From positions 1 through 25,559 of the IMG/VR virus record IMGVR_UViG_3300025585_000150: a stretch of 25,559 nt of DNA. One strand, written 5' to 3'. A program made the translations under genes and the position numbers. This document shows, one piece after another, positions 7,063 through 13,427 of the stretch. The stretch comes from a virus. The stretch's first letter is position 1. Each line of letters begins with the position of its first letter. Under the pieces are notes generated by a model, which was given only the letters and a program-made list of their open reading frames with translations, had not been told where the DNA came from and did not search any database.

Positions 7063-8334
7063 ATGTACGACGTTGCCAAGAAGGCCCGCGAGGCCATGAA
7101 GAGCAAGGCGAAGAGGATCGCCGCTGGCGAGCCCGGCGCTAAGGTTGATTCTTCCAGCTACGAGCCGCCCAAGGACGCTCTGAACGCTGACGTAAAGACG
7201 GGTCTGCGCCCAATTTCGCGCCGCGCGTTTAAGTCTGGTGGCAAGGTGACTGGCGAGAAGGCCAAGTCCAATCTGGGTGTCACGCCCCGCTCCTATGCCA
7301 ATGCCAAGATCAACCGCAACGTCAAGGACGCCAACGAGGACCGTGAGGGCCTCAAGCACGTTGGGGGCATGAAGAAGGGTGGTCGCGCCAAGAAAGAGCA
7401 TGGCGGAGGTCTTTACGAGGGCAACAAGAAGGTTGTCTCGCCTGCCGCGACCAAGGCGGAGCCCGAGAGCAAGCTGCCCAAAAACCCTCCGCTGCCGCCC
7501 GCGCGCCCGAAAGACCTTGATACCAAGCCTGAAATGCGTGGGATGTCTGCTGCTGAAGCGCAGAAGTTTATGGAAGGCCGCAAGTCCGGTGGCCGCACCA
7601 AAAAGATGATGGGTGGCCCGATGATGGGCGATCCCCGCATGTCCATGGTGAAAGACAAGGCCATGGAGTTCGCAGGCAACCCTGTCACGCCCGGCCTGAA
7701 GAACGGCGGCAAGGCCAAGCACCCTGACGAGGCGATGGACAAGGCCCTCATCAAGAAGATGGTGAAGCCTGAAGCTCGCACCGGTAAGTCTCAGGGTGGC
7801 ATGAAGCGCATGAACCGTGAGAGCGGCGGCGGTGTGTTTTCTGGCGCGGGCTATCCCGAAAAGGTTCCGGGCGTTGTTCCCGGTGGCCGTATGGCTCGCA
7901 AAGATGGCGGTCGCGCTAAGGGCAAGACCAACATCAACATCATCATTGCGGCTGGCAAGGGTGATCAGCCCGACGGCATGATGGCTCCTCCTCCGGGTGC
8001 GCCGCCTCCGGGTCTTCCGATTCCGGTTCCGGGTGGCCCGCAGGGTGGTCCGCCCCCGATGCCGATGGCCGCGCCTCCGGCTCCTCCGCCGCAGATGCCT
8101 CCTCAGATGCCGCCCATGGCGCGCAAGCGTGGTGGCCGCGCGTCTTATAAGAACATGACTGCGGGCGCTGGTTCGGGTGAGGGCCGTCTTCAGAAGACTG
8201 AAATTCAGGAGAACAAGCGGTCGGCTCGCAAGGCTGGCGGCAAGGTCTATCGCTCCTACAAGGATATGGACGCGGGCGCTGGCTCGGGTCTTGGCCGACT
8301 GGAAAAGACGGAAATTCAGTCGCGCAAACACTAA
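7063..8334 (+). CDS. Basic protein with repeated K-x-G-G-[RK] motifs
   Basis: The 423-residue protein is rich in Lys, Arg and Gly, with a Pro/Met-rich stretch at about 305-352. It carries seven short basic GG motifs: FKSGGKV (57-62), KKGGRAK, RKSGGRTK, KNGGKAK, RKDGGRAK, RKRGGRA and RKAGGKV. A segment GKTNINIIIAAGKG lies near 287-300. The C-terminus is a tandem pair of units containing AGAGSGEGRLQKTEIQ and AGAGSGLGRLEKTEIQ. AGGAG at 7052-7056 precedes the ATG. No enzyme fold is evident. It looks intrinsically disordered and could be an internal DNA-associated or linker virion protein; similar proteins occur in environmental podovirus contigs. Hairpins follow the stop. Confidence 0.75.
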   Translation: MYDVAKKAREAMKSKAKRIAAGEPGAKVDSSSYEPPKDALNADVKTGLRPISRRAFKSGGKVTGEKAKSNLGVTPRSYANAKINRNVKDANEDREGLKHVGGMKKGGRAKKEHGGGLYEGNKKVVSPAATKAEPESKLPKNPPLPPARPKDLDTKPEMRGMSAAEAQKFMEGRKSGGRTKKMMGGPMMGDPRMSMVKDKAMEFAGNPVTPGLKNGGKAKHPDEAMDKALIKKMVKPEARTGKSQGGMKRMNRESGGGVFSGAGYPEKVPGVVPGGRMARKDGGRAKGKTNINIIIAAGKGDQPDGMMAPPPGAPPPGLPIPVPGGPQGGPPPMPMAAPPAPPPQMPPQMPPMARKRGGRASYKNMTAGAGSGEGRLQKTEIQENKRSARKAGGKVYRSYKDMDAGAGSGLGRLEKTEIQSRKH

Positions 8335-8398
8335 TTCGCAGCGGCCCGAGACGTTGCGAATCGGGACGGGAGACTGGGCCCCCTCCATCTCCCGTCCC
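8334..8398 (+). terminator. Two tandem hairpins after the GG-motif gene, likely terminator
   Basis: Hairpin 1 pairs ATTCGCA (8334-8340) with TGCGAAT (8355-8361). Hairpin 2 pairs GGGACGGGAGA (8363-8373) with TCTCCCGTCCC (8388-8398), a perfect 11-bp GC-rich stem with a 14-nt loop. A clear T-run is lacking (ACCTTACAT follows), so termination may be partial, or the structure may be a processing or stability element. The region fills the gap between two genes. Confidence 0.6.
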
Positions 8399-8433
8399 AC
8401 CTTACATACAGGGGGATCGTCACGGGGGACGAT

Positions 8434-8652
8434 ATGTTGACCAATCATGCGCTGTTCAGGCGCAAGCTAGATGATCTTATTTCTCAAGAAATAGAGCGGC
8501 TTAAAGAGTCTCTGACAACTATTCATGTCATGGAAGACTTTGACTTTGCCACATACAAACACCAAGTAGGAATAATCAGAGGACTTCGGCAGGCTTTAGA
8601 GCTTGTTGATGAGGCGCAAGCCATTGTTAACGGTAAGGAAGAGGGGGCTTAA
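8434..8652 (+). CDS. Small conserved helical phage protein
   Basis: The protein is 72 residues and mostly helical, with the pattern YKHQVGIIRGLRQALELVDEA near residues 41-61. That pattern is typical of small conserved proteins found between portal and scaffold genes in many podoviruses. GGGGG upstream of the ATG (TCACGGGGGACGATATG) serves as ribosome site. Local GC is low (37% by hand count at 8521-8580). It ends 2 nt before the GroES-like gene. Function is unknown. Confidence 0.75.
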   Translation: MLTNHALFRRKLDDLISQEIERLKESLTTIHVMEDFDFATYKHQVGIIRGLRQALELVDEAQAIVNGKEEGA

Positions 8653-8654
8653 AC

Positions 8655-9047
8655 ATGCCATACATGGTGATGGATCATGAGGTTGATCCAAAGGAGAAGT
8701 TGATTAGCGAGATTGGCGATCTGTCAGGGATTGAATTGTTCAACAATAAACTCTTGATCGCGGTCTATTTGCGCCCGGAGAAGACCAAAAGCGGGTTCTT
8801 TTTGCCGGACCAAAACCGAGAAGAGGACAAATTTCAGTCCAAAGTCGGCCTTTTGGTTAAAAAAGGCAATCTTGCTTTTGAGGATGACGCCGGGAAGTGG
8901 TTTCAAGACGTTGAAATCAACATGCACGACTGGCTGATCGTGCGTCCTAGCGATGCTTGGAGCATCACTGTCAACGGCGTTCTTTGCCGAATTGTTGATG
9001 ACGCTCTTGTGCAAGGGCGCGTTCCGCATCCTGACGCTGCTTGGTAA
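8655..9047 (+). CDS. GroES-like co-chaperonin
   Basis: The 130-residue protein carries a Cpn10-type pattern: NKLLIAVYLRPEKTKSGFFL (31-50), then SKVGLLVKKGNLAF (62-75) and HDWLIVRPSDAWSITVNGV (91-109). KTKSGFFLPD matches the GroES mobile-loop region; its FFL (48-50) corresponds to the hydrophobic tripeptide that contacts GroEL. Phage versions, such as T4 gp31, replace host GroES so that the capsid protein folds in the host chaperonin. Position between the packaging genes and scaffold/MCP suits that job. No GroEL is in the window, so host GroEL would be used. A purine-rich GAAGAGGGGG lies upstream. Confidence 0.85.
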   Translation: MPYMVMDHEVDPKEKLISEIGDLSGIELFNNKLLIAVYLRPEKTKSGFFLPDQNREEDKFQSKVGLLVKKGNLAFEDDAGKWFQDVEINMHDWLIVRPSDAWSITVNGVLCRIVDDALVQGRVPHPDAAW

Positions 9048-9058
9048 GGAGATTTCCT

Positions 9059-9970
9059 ATGGCAGACGATAAAAACCAAATTAGCCTTGATCTTGGTGAT
9101 GAGCCAAAAGTGGAAGCAGAGCCGGAGGTTGTGCTTCTAGCTGAAGATGAGCCGGAAGCTCCGGCTCCTGAACCTGAAAAAGTAGCTGTCTCTCCTGATT
9201 CGGCCATTGAGGAGCTAAACCGGCGTCTTCAGGCAGAGCGTCAGGCCCGTGAAGAGGCGGAAAAGCGGGCTCGTGAGGCTGCTGCCCGCGCGAATCAGGC
9301 GGCAACAGAGGTGGAAGACACCCATCTTCACCTTGTCAAAAACGCGATTGACACGGTTAAGCGCGATCAGGAAATCCTGAAGGCGAACATCAAAGAGGCT
9401 TGGTCTATTGGCGACTACGATAAGGCCGCTGAATACCAAGAGATGATGTCAAACAACTCTGCCAAGTTGCTGCAACTGGAGCATGGGTTTCAGGAAATGC
9501 AGAACCGACCTCCGGTTCGGCCTGTGGCTCCGCCTCCGTCTAACGTGTCACCGGTGGATGACCTTATCCAGCGTGTCACGCCGCTGTCTGCTCAGTGGTT
9601 GCAGAACAACCGTGACAATCTGAAGGACCCCCGGTCTTTCCGTATTATGGCGCGGGCCCATGAAGACGCCGTTGACCACGGCATTATCCCCGAATCGGAC
9701 GAGTATTTCCGGTTTGTGGAAGGCAGATTGGGCATTTCTAAGAGTGAAACAGCGCCTCCAGAGCCCGCCATGTCTGTTGCGGCGGCTCCTGTGCAGCGCC
9801 GTCAGTCGCCTCCGGCGGCTCCCGTGTCACGTCAGCCCTCTACGTCCAGCGGAAACAAGCCGCACGTGGTCAAGTTGACGCCGGAACAGCGTGAAGCTGC
9901 ACGGATTAGCGGTGTTACTGAGGAAGAATACGCCCGTCAGATGATTAAAGAGCGCAATCGCGTTCACTGA
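9059..9970 (+). CDS. Capsid scaffolding protein
   Basis: The 303-residue protein begins with an acidic, Glu/Pro-rich region (1-45). A long charged coiled coil follows from about 48 to 145 (IEELNRRLQAERQAREEAEK onward), then a Pro-rich linker, a helical segment and a Ser/Pro-rich linker. The C-terminal helical motif (272-303, LTPEQREAARISGVTEEEYA) is the usual shape of a capsid-binding end. This layout and the place before the MCP define a scaffold, which organises prohead assembly and then leaves. The start is ATG at 9059, served by AAGGAGA at 9046-9052; an upstream in-frame start would overlap the previous gene without a better ribosome site. No separate protease is seen. Confidence 0.8.
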   Translation: MADDKNQISLDLGDEPKVEAEPEVVLLAEDEPEAPAPEPEKVAVSPDSAIEELNRRLQAERQAREEAEKRAREAAARANQAATEVEDTHLHLVKNAIDTVKRDQEILKANIKEAWSIGDYDKAAEYQEMMSNNSAKLLQLEHGFQEMQNRPPVRPVAPPPSNVSPVDDLIQRVTPLSAQWLQNNRDNLKDPRSFRIMARAHEDAVDHGIIPESDEYFRFVEGRLGISKSETAPPEPAMSVAAAPVQRRQSPPAAPVSRQPSTSSGNKPHVVKLTPEQREAARISGVTEEEYARQMIKERNRVH

Positions 9971-9980
9971 GGAGGATTAA

Positions 9981-10586
9981 ATGGACAACAACGCTGAAAA
10001 CGCCCCGCGCCCGCGTGGTCGTCGCCCCAATTCGCAGAAACCCGTGCTTCCTACCCGTAATCTGGCGGCTGAAGAGCCGGTGGAGACGATGGAGCGTCCG
10101 CCTATGAGGCCCCCGATGCGTGAAGAAGACCCTCGCGCGGCTGCTGCGCGTCGTGCCGCTGAAATTCGCGGTCATTTGGGCGATATGGAAGGCGGTATTG
10201 ACGAGTTTGCGCTGCCTGACGCTCCCGATGGCTGGACTTATGAGTGGAAGCGCAAGTCCACGCTTGGCGCGGAAGACCATACGCACATTCTTGGACTGAA
10301 GCAGAAGGGTTGGACAGAAGTTCCTGCCAACCGCCACCCGGAAGAGATGCCCTCTACCGGCTCTTATGCCACCATTGAGCGTAAGGGCATGATCCTTATG
10401 GAACGCCCGACGGTCATCACGGAAGAAATGCGGTCTCTTGAGCTTCGGAAGGCGCGCAATCAGGTCCGCGCCAAGGAAGAACAGCTTAATGGCCCGCCGG
10501 AAGGTGGTCTTGGGCACCGCGACCACGCACAGGTCAGGCCCAAGATCAACAAAGGCTACGAGCCCATTCCTGTTCCCAAGGAATGA
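9981..10586 (+). CDS. Conserved virion-associated protein of unknown function
   Basis: The 201-residue protein starts with a disordered basic/proline-rich stretch (MDNNAENAPRPRGRRP onward). It has an ordered core around DAPDGWTYEWKRKSTLG and QKGWTEVPANRHPEEMP, and an Arg/Lys-rich helical C-terminus. GAGGAGG (about 9969) precedes the ATG. The gene lies between scaffold and capsid genes and is followed by a terminator, so it closes the scaffold transcript. Related proteins appear in the same place in environmental podovirus contigs; a head-assembly or minor capsid role is inferred, not shown. Confidence 0.7.
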   Translation: MDNNAENAPRPRGRRPNSQKPVLPTRNLAAEEPVETMERPPMRPPMREEDPRAAAARRAAEIRGHLGDMEGGIDEFALPDAPDGWTYEWKRKSTLGAEDHTHILGLKQKGWTEVPANRHPEEMPSTGSYATIERKGMILMERPTVITEEMRSLELRKARNQVRAKEEQLNGPPEGGLGHRDHAQVRPKINKGYEPIPVPKE

Positions 10587-10587
10587 T

Positions 10588-10731
10588 ATGACAAAAGGGC
10601 CATCTACGGGTGGCCCTTTACTTTATGTTGTTAAGGTGTATTCTCACGGCATGGCTCCTGTATGGGAGCTTCCTCCCCCCGGCGTGGGAGGCTTAACTTT
10701 CCCGGTTCCTAGTGCCCCCGGTGTGGCATGA
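10588..10731 (+). CDS. Possible 47-residue peptide across the terminator region
   Basis: An ATG at 10588, 5 nt after AAGGA (10578-10582), opens a 47-codon frame ending at 10731. The product is Gly/Pro-rich (MTKGPSTGGPLLYVVKVYSH at its start). It overlaps two hairpins, the first a convincing terminator, so it may simply be fortuitous. It is listed because the ribosome site is good and the gap otherwise has no gene. Confidence 0.2.
   Translation: MTKGPSTGGPLLYVVKVYSHGMAPVWELPPPGVGGLTFPVPSAPGVA
10594..10619 (+). terminator. Intrinsic terminator before the decoration/MCP operon
   Basis: AAAGGGCCA (10594-10602) pairs perfectly with TGGCCCTTT (10611-10619) around an 8-nt loop, followed by ACTTTATGTT. 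The symmetrical A and T flanks fit a bidirectional-type terminator. It separates the scaffold transcript from the capsid genes. Confidence 0.7.
10672..10691 (+). promoter_or_regulatory. Second hairpin in the leader of the decoration/MCP genes
   Basis: CCTCCC (10672-10677) pairs with GGGAGG (10686-10691) around an 8-nt loop. GGGAG at 10664-10668 could pair alternatively with the same CCTCCC arm, so two structures compete. No T-run follows. It lies about 70 nt before the start of the decoration-like gene and could be a leader structure. No clear promoter was found in this gap. Confidence 0.35.
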
Positions 10732-10759
10732 TGGGACTTCCTGAAAAGGAGGCACCGTC

Positions 10760-11347
10760 ATGGCGAATACGAACGCGCCTTTCGGTTTTAGCCAGTACAG
10801 CGGCAATGGTTCCGCTCCGACCTATGAGCAGGTCCCGGTTGTAATCGCTTATAACGCTTCTGCCATTTACTACGGCGACCCCGTAGAGCCCGACGCCAAC
10901 GGCCTCGTGGTGCGCAGCGACGGCACGATTGCCGCTGCTGGCATTGCTGGTGTGTTTGTCGGCTGCAAGTACCTCTCGGTGTCGCAGAAGCGCACTGTCT
11001 GGTCCAACTATTGGCCCGGTTCTGATGTTGCTTCCAGCCAGACGGTTGAGGGCTACATCATCAATGACCCGAACGCCAAATTTGTTGTGCAGACTGGCGC
11101 TACTGGCGCTACGCAGTCCACCGTCAACCTGAACATTGGCTTTGACATTGGCACTGGCAACACCGCCAACGGCCTGTCGGGCGCGTTTGCTGACGTTACG
11201 ACCGCTGCCGTGACGACCACCCTTCCCTTCCGTGTCGTGGGCCTCGTCACCGATCCTCCGGGTTCGGCTGGCACTGAGGCTGGTGCGTACAACCGCATCA
11301 TTGTGGCGTTCAACAACGTCACGACCAAGAACGCCACTGGCATTTAA
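10760..11347 (+). CDS. Capsid decoration-like or minor head protein
   Basis: The 195-residue protein is beta-rich, with many Gly, Thr, Val and Ala and few charged residues. It opens MANTNAPFGFSQYSGNG, then QVPVVIAYNASAIYYGDPV, VFVGCKYLSV and VEGYIINDPNAKFVVQTG; the last resembles segments seen in head-stabilising virion proteins. AAAAGGAGG before the ATG is one of the strongest ribosome sites here, as expected for an abundant structural protein. It lies immediately upstream of the MCP in the same operon. Family assignment is by pattern and position only. Confidence 0.65.
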   Translation: MANTNAPFGFSQYSGNGSAPTYEQVPVVIAYNASAIYYGDPVEPDANGLVVRSDGTIAAAGIAGVFVGCKYLSVSQKRTVWSNYWPGSDVASSQTVEGYIINDPNAKFVVQTGATGATQSTVNLNIGFDIGTGNTANGLSGAFADVTTAAVTTTLPFRVVGLVTDPPGSAGTEAGAYNRIIVAFNNVTTKNATGI

Positions 11348-11362
11348 GAGGAGTAAGGACCA

Positions 11363-12268
11363 ATGGCTGTCAATCTTTCGGCTATTAAAGACCTTCTCCT
11401 CCCCGGCCTCCGTGGAATTGAAGGCAAGTACGAGCAGATTCCGTCTCAGTACGACAAAATCTTCACCAAGCATGACTCCAAGATGGCGCTTGAGCGTACC
11501 GCTGAAATGCGCTTCTTGGGCCTTGCTCAGTTGAAGACTGAAGGCGGTCAGACTGCTTTTGATAACAACGCTGGCGAGCGTTACGTGTACAACCAAGAGC
11601 ATACTGAAATTGCTCTCGGCTACGCGATCACCCGCAAGGCGATTGACGACAACCTCTACAAGACCCAGTTTGCGCCCAGCAACCTCGGCCTTATGGAGTC
11701 GTTCCAGCAGACCAAGGAAATTTACGGCGCGAACGTGCTTAACACGGCCACGACGTACAATGCTGCGGTCGGCGGTGACGGCAAGGCGCTGGTGGCGTCG
11801 GATCACCCGATTGATGGCGGTGTGATCTCCAACTACACCACCAACGAGCTTAACGAGTCTACCCTGCTGAACGCGATGATCGCGATCCGCACGAACTTCA
11901 AAGATCAGGCTGGTCTGAAGGTGTTCGCGCGTGGCCGCAAGCTGATCGTCCCGGCGGCTCTGGAACCGGTTGCTATCCGCCTTACCAAGACGGAACTGCG
12001 TCCGGGTACTGCGGACAACGACGTGAACGCGATCATGATGACCGCCGGTGGCCTGCCGGAAGGTTACATGGTCAACGACTTCCTCACGTCGGCGTCGGCT
12101 TGGTTCCTTCTCACCAACATTGACGGCCTCTCCTACATGGAGCGTGTCAAGTTTGAGACGGATATGCAGGTTGACTTTGTGACCGATAACCTTCTGGTTA
12201 AGGGTTACGAGCGTTATAGCTTCGGCTACTACAACTGGCGTTCCATCTACGGCGCTATCCCGTCGTAA
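11363..12268 (+). CDS. Major capsid protein, HK97 fold, possibly Mu gpT-like
   Basis: The 301-residue protein is the likely main shell subunit. It begins with an N-terminal arm (KYEQIPSQYDKIFTKHDS, 22-39), then RTAEMRFLGLAQLKTEGGQT (45-64) and HTEIALGYAITRKAIDDNLY (80-99). These are patterns of the Mu gpT-type capsid family with an HK97 fold. The spine-helix and A-domain regions follow, with no large insertion. AGAGGAGTAAGG upstream gives a strong ribosome site. A near-perfect terminator follows at once, consistent with a highly expressed gene. Scaffold, co-chaperonin and decoration-like genes upstream support the call. Confidence 0.85.
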   Translation: MAVNLSAIKDLLLPGLRGIEGKYEQIPSQYDKIFTKHDSKMALERTAEMRFLGLAQLKTEGGQTAFDNNAGERYVYNQEHTEIALGYAITRKAIDDNLYKTQFAPSNLGLMESFQQTKEIYGANVLNTATTYNAAVGGDGKALVASDHPIDGGVISNYTTNELNESTLLNAMIAIRTNFKDQAGLKVFARGRKLIVPAALEPVAIRLTKTELRPGTADNDVNAIMMTAGGLPEGYMVNDFLTSASAWFLLTNIDGLSYMERVKFETDMQVDFVTDNLLVKGYERYSFGYYNWRSIYGAIPS

Positions 12269-12277
12269 TTTTGACAG

Positions 12278-12303
12278 GGCGGGGGCTACGGCTCCCGCCT
12301 TTC
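12278..12303 (+). terminator. Strong intrinsic terminator after the MCP
   Basis: GGCGGGGGC (12278-12286) pairs with GCTCCCGCC (12291-12299; one G-T wobble) around the tetraloop TACG. C(UACG)G belongs to the extra-stable UNCG class. TTT follows. It lies 10 nt after the MCP stop. Confidence 0.85.
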
Positions 12304-12316
12304 ATCTAGGCTAATT

Positions 12317-12361
12317 GATCTTGTAGACCGGCCTAGCGGACGCTGCACAGACTACAAGATC
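12317..12361 (+). promoter_or_regulatory. 10-bp perfect inverted repeat in a gene leader
   Basis: GATCTTGTAG (12317-12326) and CTACAAGATC (12352-12361) form a perfect 10-bp stem around 25 nt, which itself holds a small AGC-GGAC-GCT hairpin. It lies between the MCP terminator and the AGGAGGG ribosome site at 12371-12377. It could be an RNA structure (stability or translational control) or a DNA operator. No T-run follows, so it is not a simple terminator. Confidence 0.6.
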
Positions 12362-12381
12362 GCATCGTGCAGGAGGGCCTT

Positions 12382-12837
12382 ATGGGCGCTACTACGTTTA
12401 CTGGTCCGATCAAGGCCGGTAACATCCTGAACACGAGCGGCACCACTCTTGGCTCGGACGTTACTAACGTCGGCTATGTGGTGATGGCTCAGTCTTCGGC
12501 TGTTACGCAGGCTTCGGGCGCGACCTCCATTGTGATCCCCGCCAACAGCCAGATTCTTTCCATCAGCGTCATGGTGACGACTGCTTGGGATGGCGTTGCC
12601 ACGACTTTTGGCGTTGGCACGACGGCTTCGGCTACGTTCCTGACGGCTGCTGGCGCGCTTGACGGCGTTGCTGTTGGCCCGCTTTCGGCGACTCCGGGCA
12701 CCGACGCTACCCGCGCTGGCAACTGGAATGACGTTGGCACCACGGATCGCAAGATCGCTGTGACTTCCACCAACACCGGCGCTGGCGTCGGCGTTATCAC
12801 TGTTACCTACGTTCAGGCGCGCAACCTGACGGCGTAA
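12382..12837 (+). CDS. Beta-rich virion protein downstream of MCP
   Basis: The 151-residue protein is rich in Thr, Gly, Val and Ala with alternating hydrophobic residues. It starts MGATTFTGPIKAGNILNTSG and includes NVGYVVMAQSSAVTQ, IVIPANSQILSISVMVT and GVGVITVTYVQARNLTA. This is a compact all-beta protein of the kind used as head decoration or head fibre. The start at 12382 is chosen over 12367 because AGGAGGG at 12371-12377 is correctly spaced from it and the earlier codon is a GTG with no ribosome site. Composition resembles the decoration-like gene upstream of the MCP. Confidence 0.7.
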   Translation: MGATTFTGPIKAGNILNTSGTTLGSDVTNVGYVVMAQSSAVTQASGATSIVIPANSQILSISVMVTTAWDGVATTFGVGTTASATFLTAAGALDGVAVGPLSATPGTDATRAGNWNDVGTTDRKIAVTSTNTGAGVGVITVTYVQARNLTA

Positions 12838-12857
12838 ACTAGCCATTGGAGGCTATC

Positions 12858-13121
12858 ATGAAGGGTCGTAATGCTCGCAAGACCGGTGGCGTTGTGATGA
12901 AGAACAGCGCGCCGACCGATGTGTACGCTGGCGCTAACTCGGAAGTCGTGAAGGAAGCCAAGGGCGGCACCAACGGCTTCAAGAAGGGTGGCAAGGCTAT
13001 GGGCAAGGTCCATGGCGAGGCTGCTAAGATGAACGCTGGTCGCAAGCCCCGTAAGGCTGGCGGCGGTGTGTTCTCGTCTGCCGCTTCGGGCTCGCCCCGC
13101 AAGGCAAGCTCCCATTACTGA
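12858..13121 (+). CDS. Small Lys/Gly-rich protein with GG motifs
   Basis: The 87-residue protein is strongly basic with no ordered domain visible. It carries RKTGGVV, FKKGGKAM and RKAGGGVFSSAA. The last matches ESGGGVFSGAG in the 423-residue protein encoded at 7063-8334, and the first two match its K-x-G-G-[RK] repeats. The start is ATG at 12858 behind GGAGG (12848-12852); an in-frame TTG at 12846 would place the ribosome site inside the gene. The stop codon lies inside a hairpin stem. Short proteins of this kind recur in environmental podoviruses next to the capsid genes. Function is unknown. Confidence 0.75.
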   Translation: MKGRNARKTGGVVMKNSAPTDVYAGANSEVVKEAKGGTNGFKKGGKAMGKVHGEAAKMNAGRKPRKAGGGVFSSAASGSPRKASSHY

Positions 13122-13145
13122 GTAAAGCTCCCATTCAGTAGTGGG
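13106..13145 (+). repeat. Direct repeat plus stop-codon hairpin
   Basis: AAGCTCCCATT occurs at 13106-13116 and again at 13125-13135. In addition CCCATTACTGA (13111-13121, including the stop codon of the preceding gene) pairs with TCAGTAGTGGG (13135-13145) through 11 bp with one wobble. This hairpin directly abuts the terminator at 13146. Confidence 0.6.
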
Positions 13146-13172
13146 AAACGGGGGCCATTGCGCCCCCGTTTT
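13146..13172 (+). terminator. Strong intrinsic terminator
   Basis: AAACGGGGGC (13146-13155) pairs perfectly with GCCCCCGTTT (13162-13171) around CATTGC, followed by a T. It is a textbook shape with an A-tract and a T-tract on either side. It lies between the Lys/Gly-rich protein and the next gene. Confidence 0.85.
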
Positions 13173-13186
13173 ACTAGGAGGATACG

Positions 13187-13426
13187 ATGCCCGGCGCATG
13201 GACACGCAAAGAAGGCAAGAACCCTGAAGGCGGTTTGAATGAGAAGGGCCGCGCGTCTCTCCGCGCCCAAGGCCATGACATTAAGCGGCCCCAGCCAGAA
13301 GGCGGCTCCCGCAAAGATAGCTTCTGCGCCCGGATGACCGGCATGAAGCGCAAGCTGACTGGCTCGGCTAAAGCTGCCGATCCTGACAGCCGTATCAACA
13401 AAGCCCTCCGTAAGTGGGATTGCTGA
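13187..13426 (+). CDS. Small conserved Cys-containing phage protein
   Basis: The 79-residue protein is basic. Its pattern is RKEGKNPEGGLNEKGRAS (7-24), then QPEGGSRKDSFCARMTGM (36-53), then SRINKALRKWDC at the end. The SFCARM core and C-terminal RxW-x-C are shared by a widespread family of small phage and cyanophage proteins of unknown function. AGGAGG before the ATG supports the start. It is directly followed by another small Cys protein, and the pair often travels together. Confidence 0.75.
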   Translation: MPGAWTRKEGKNPEGGLNEKGRASLRAQGHDIKRPQPEGGSRKDSFCARMTGMKRKLTGSAKAADPDSRINKALRKWDC

Positions 13427-13427
13427 C

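Noticed and set aside
7051-8448. 465-codon open frame on the minus strand
   Set aside because: It is antisense to the Lys/Arg/Gly-rich gene; its His/Arg/Leu-rich product is what the complement of that codon bias gives. No ribosome site or family match.
10438-10731. 97-codon + frame overlapping the 201-residue gene
   Set aside because: Most of it is an out-of-frame shadow of the 9981-10586 gene; only its last 47 codons have a possible start, listed separately at low confidence.
10709-11806. 365-codon minus-strand open frame
   Set aside because: Antisense to the decoration-like protein and MCP, both well supported on the + strand.
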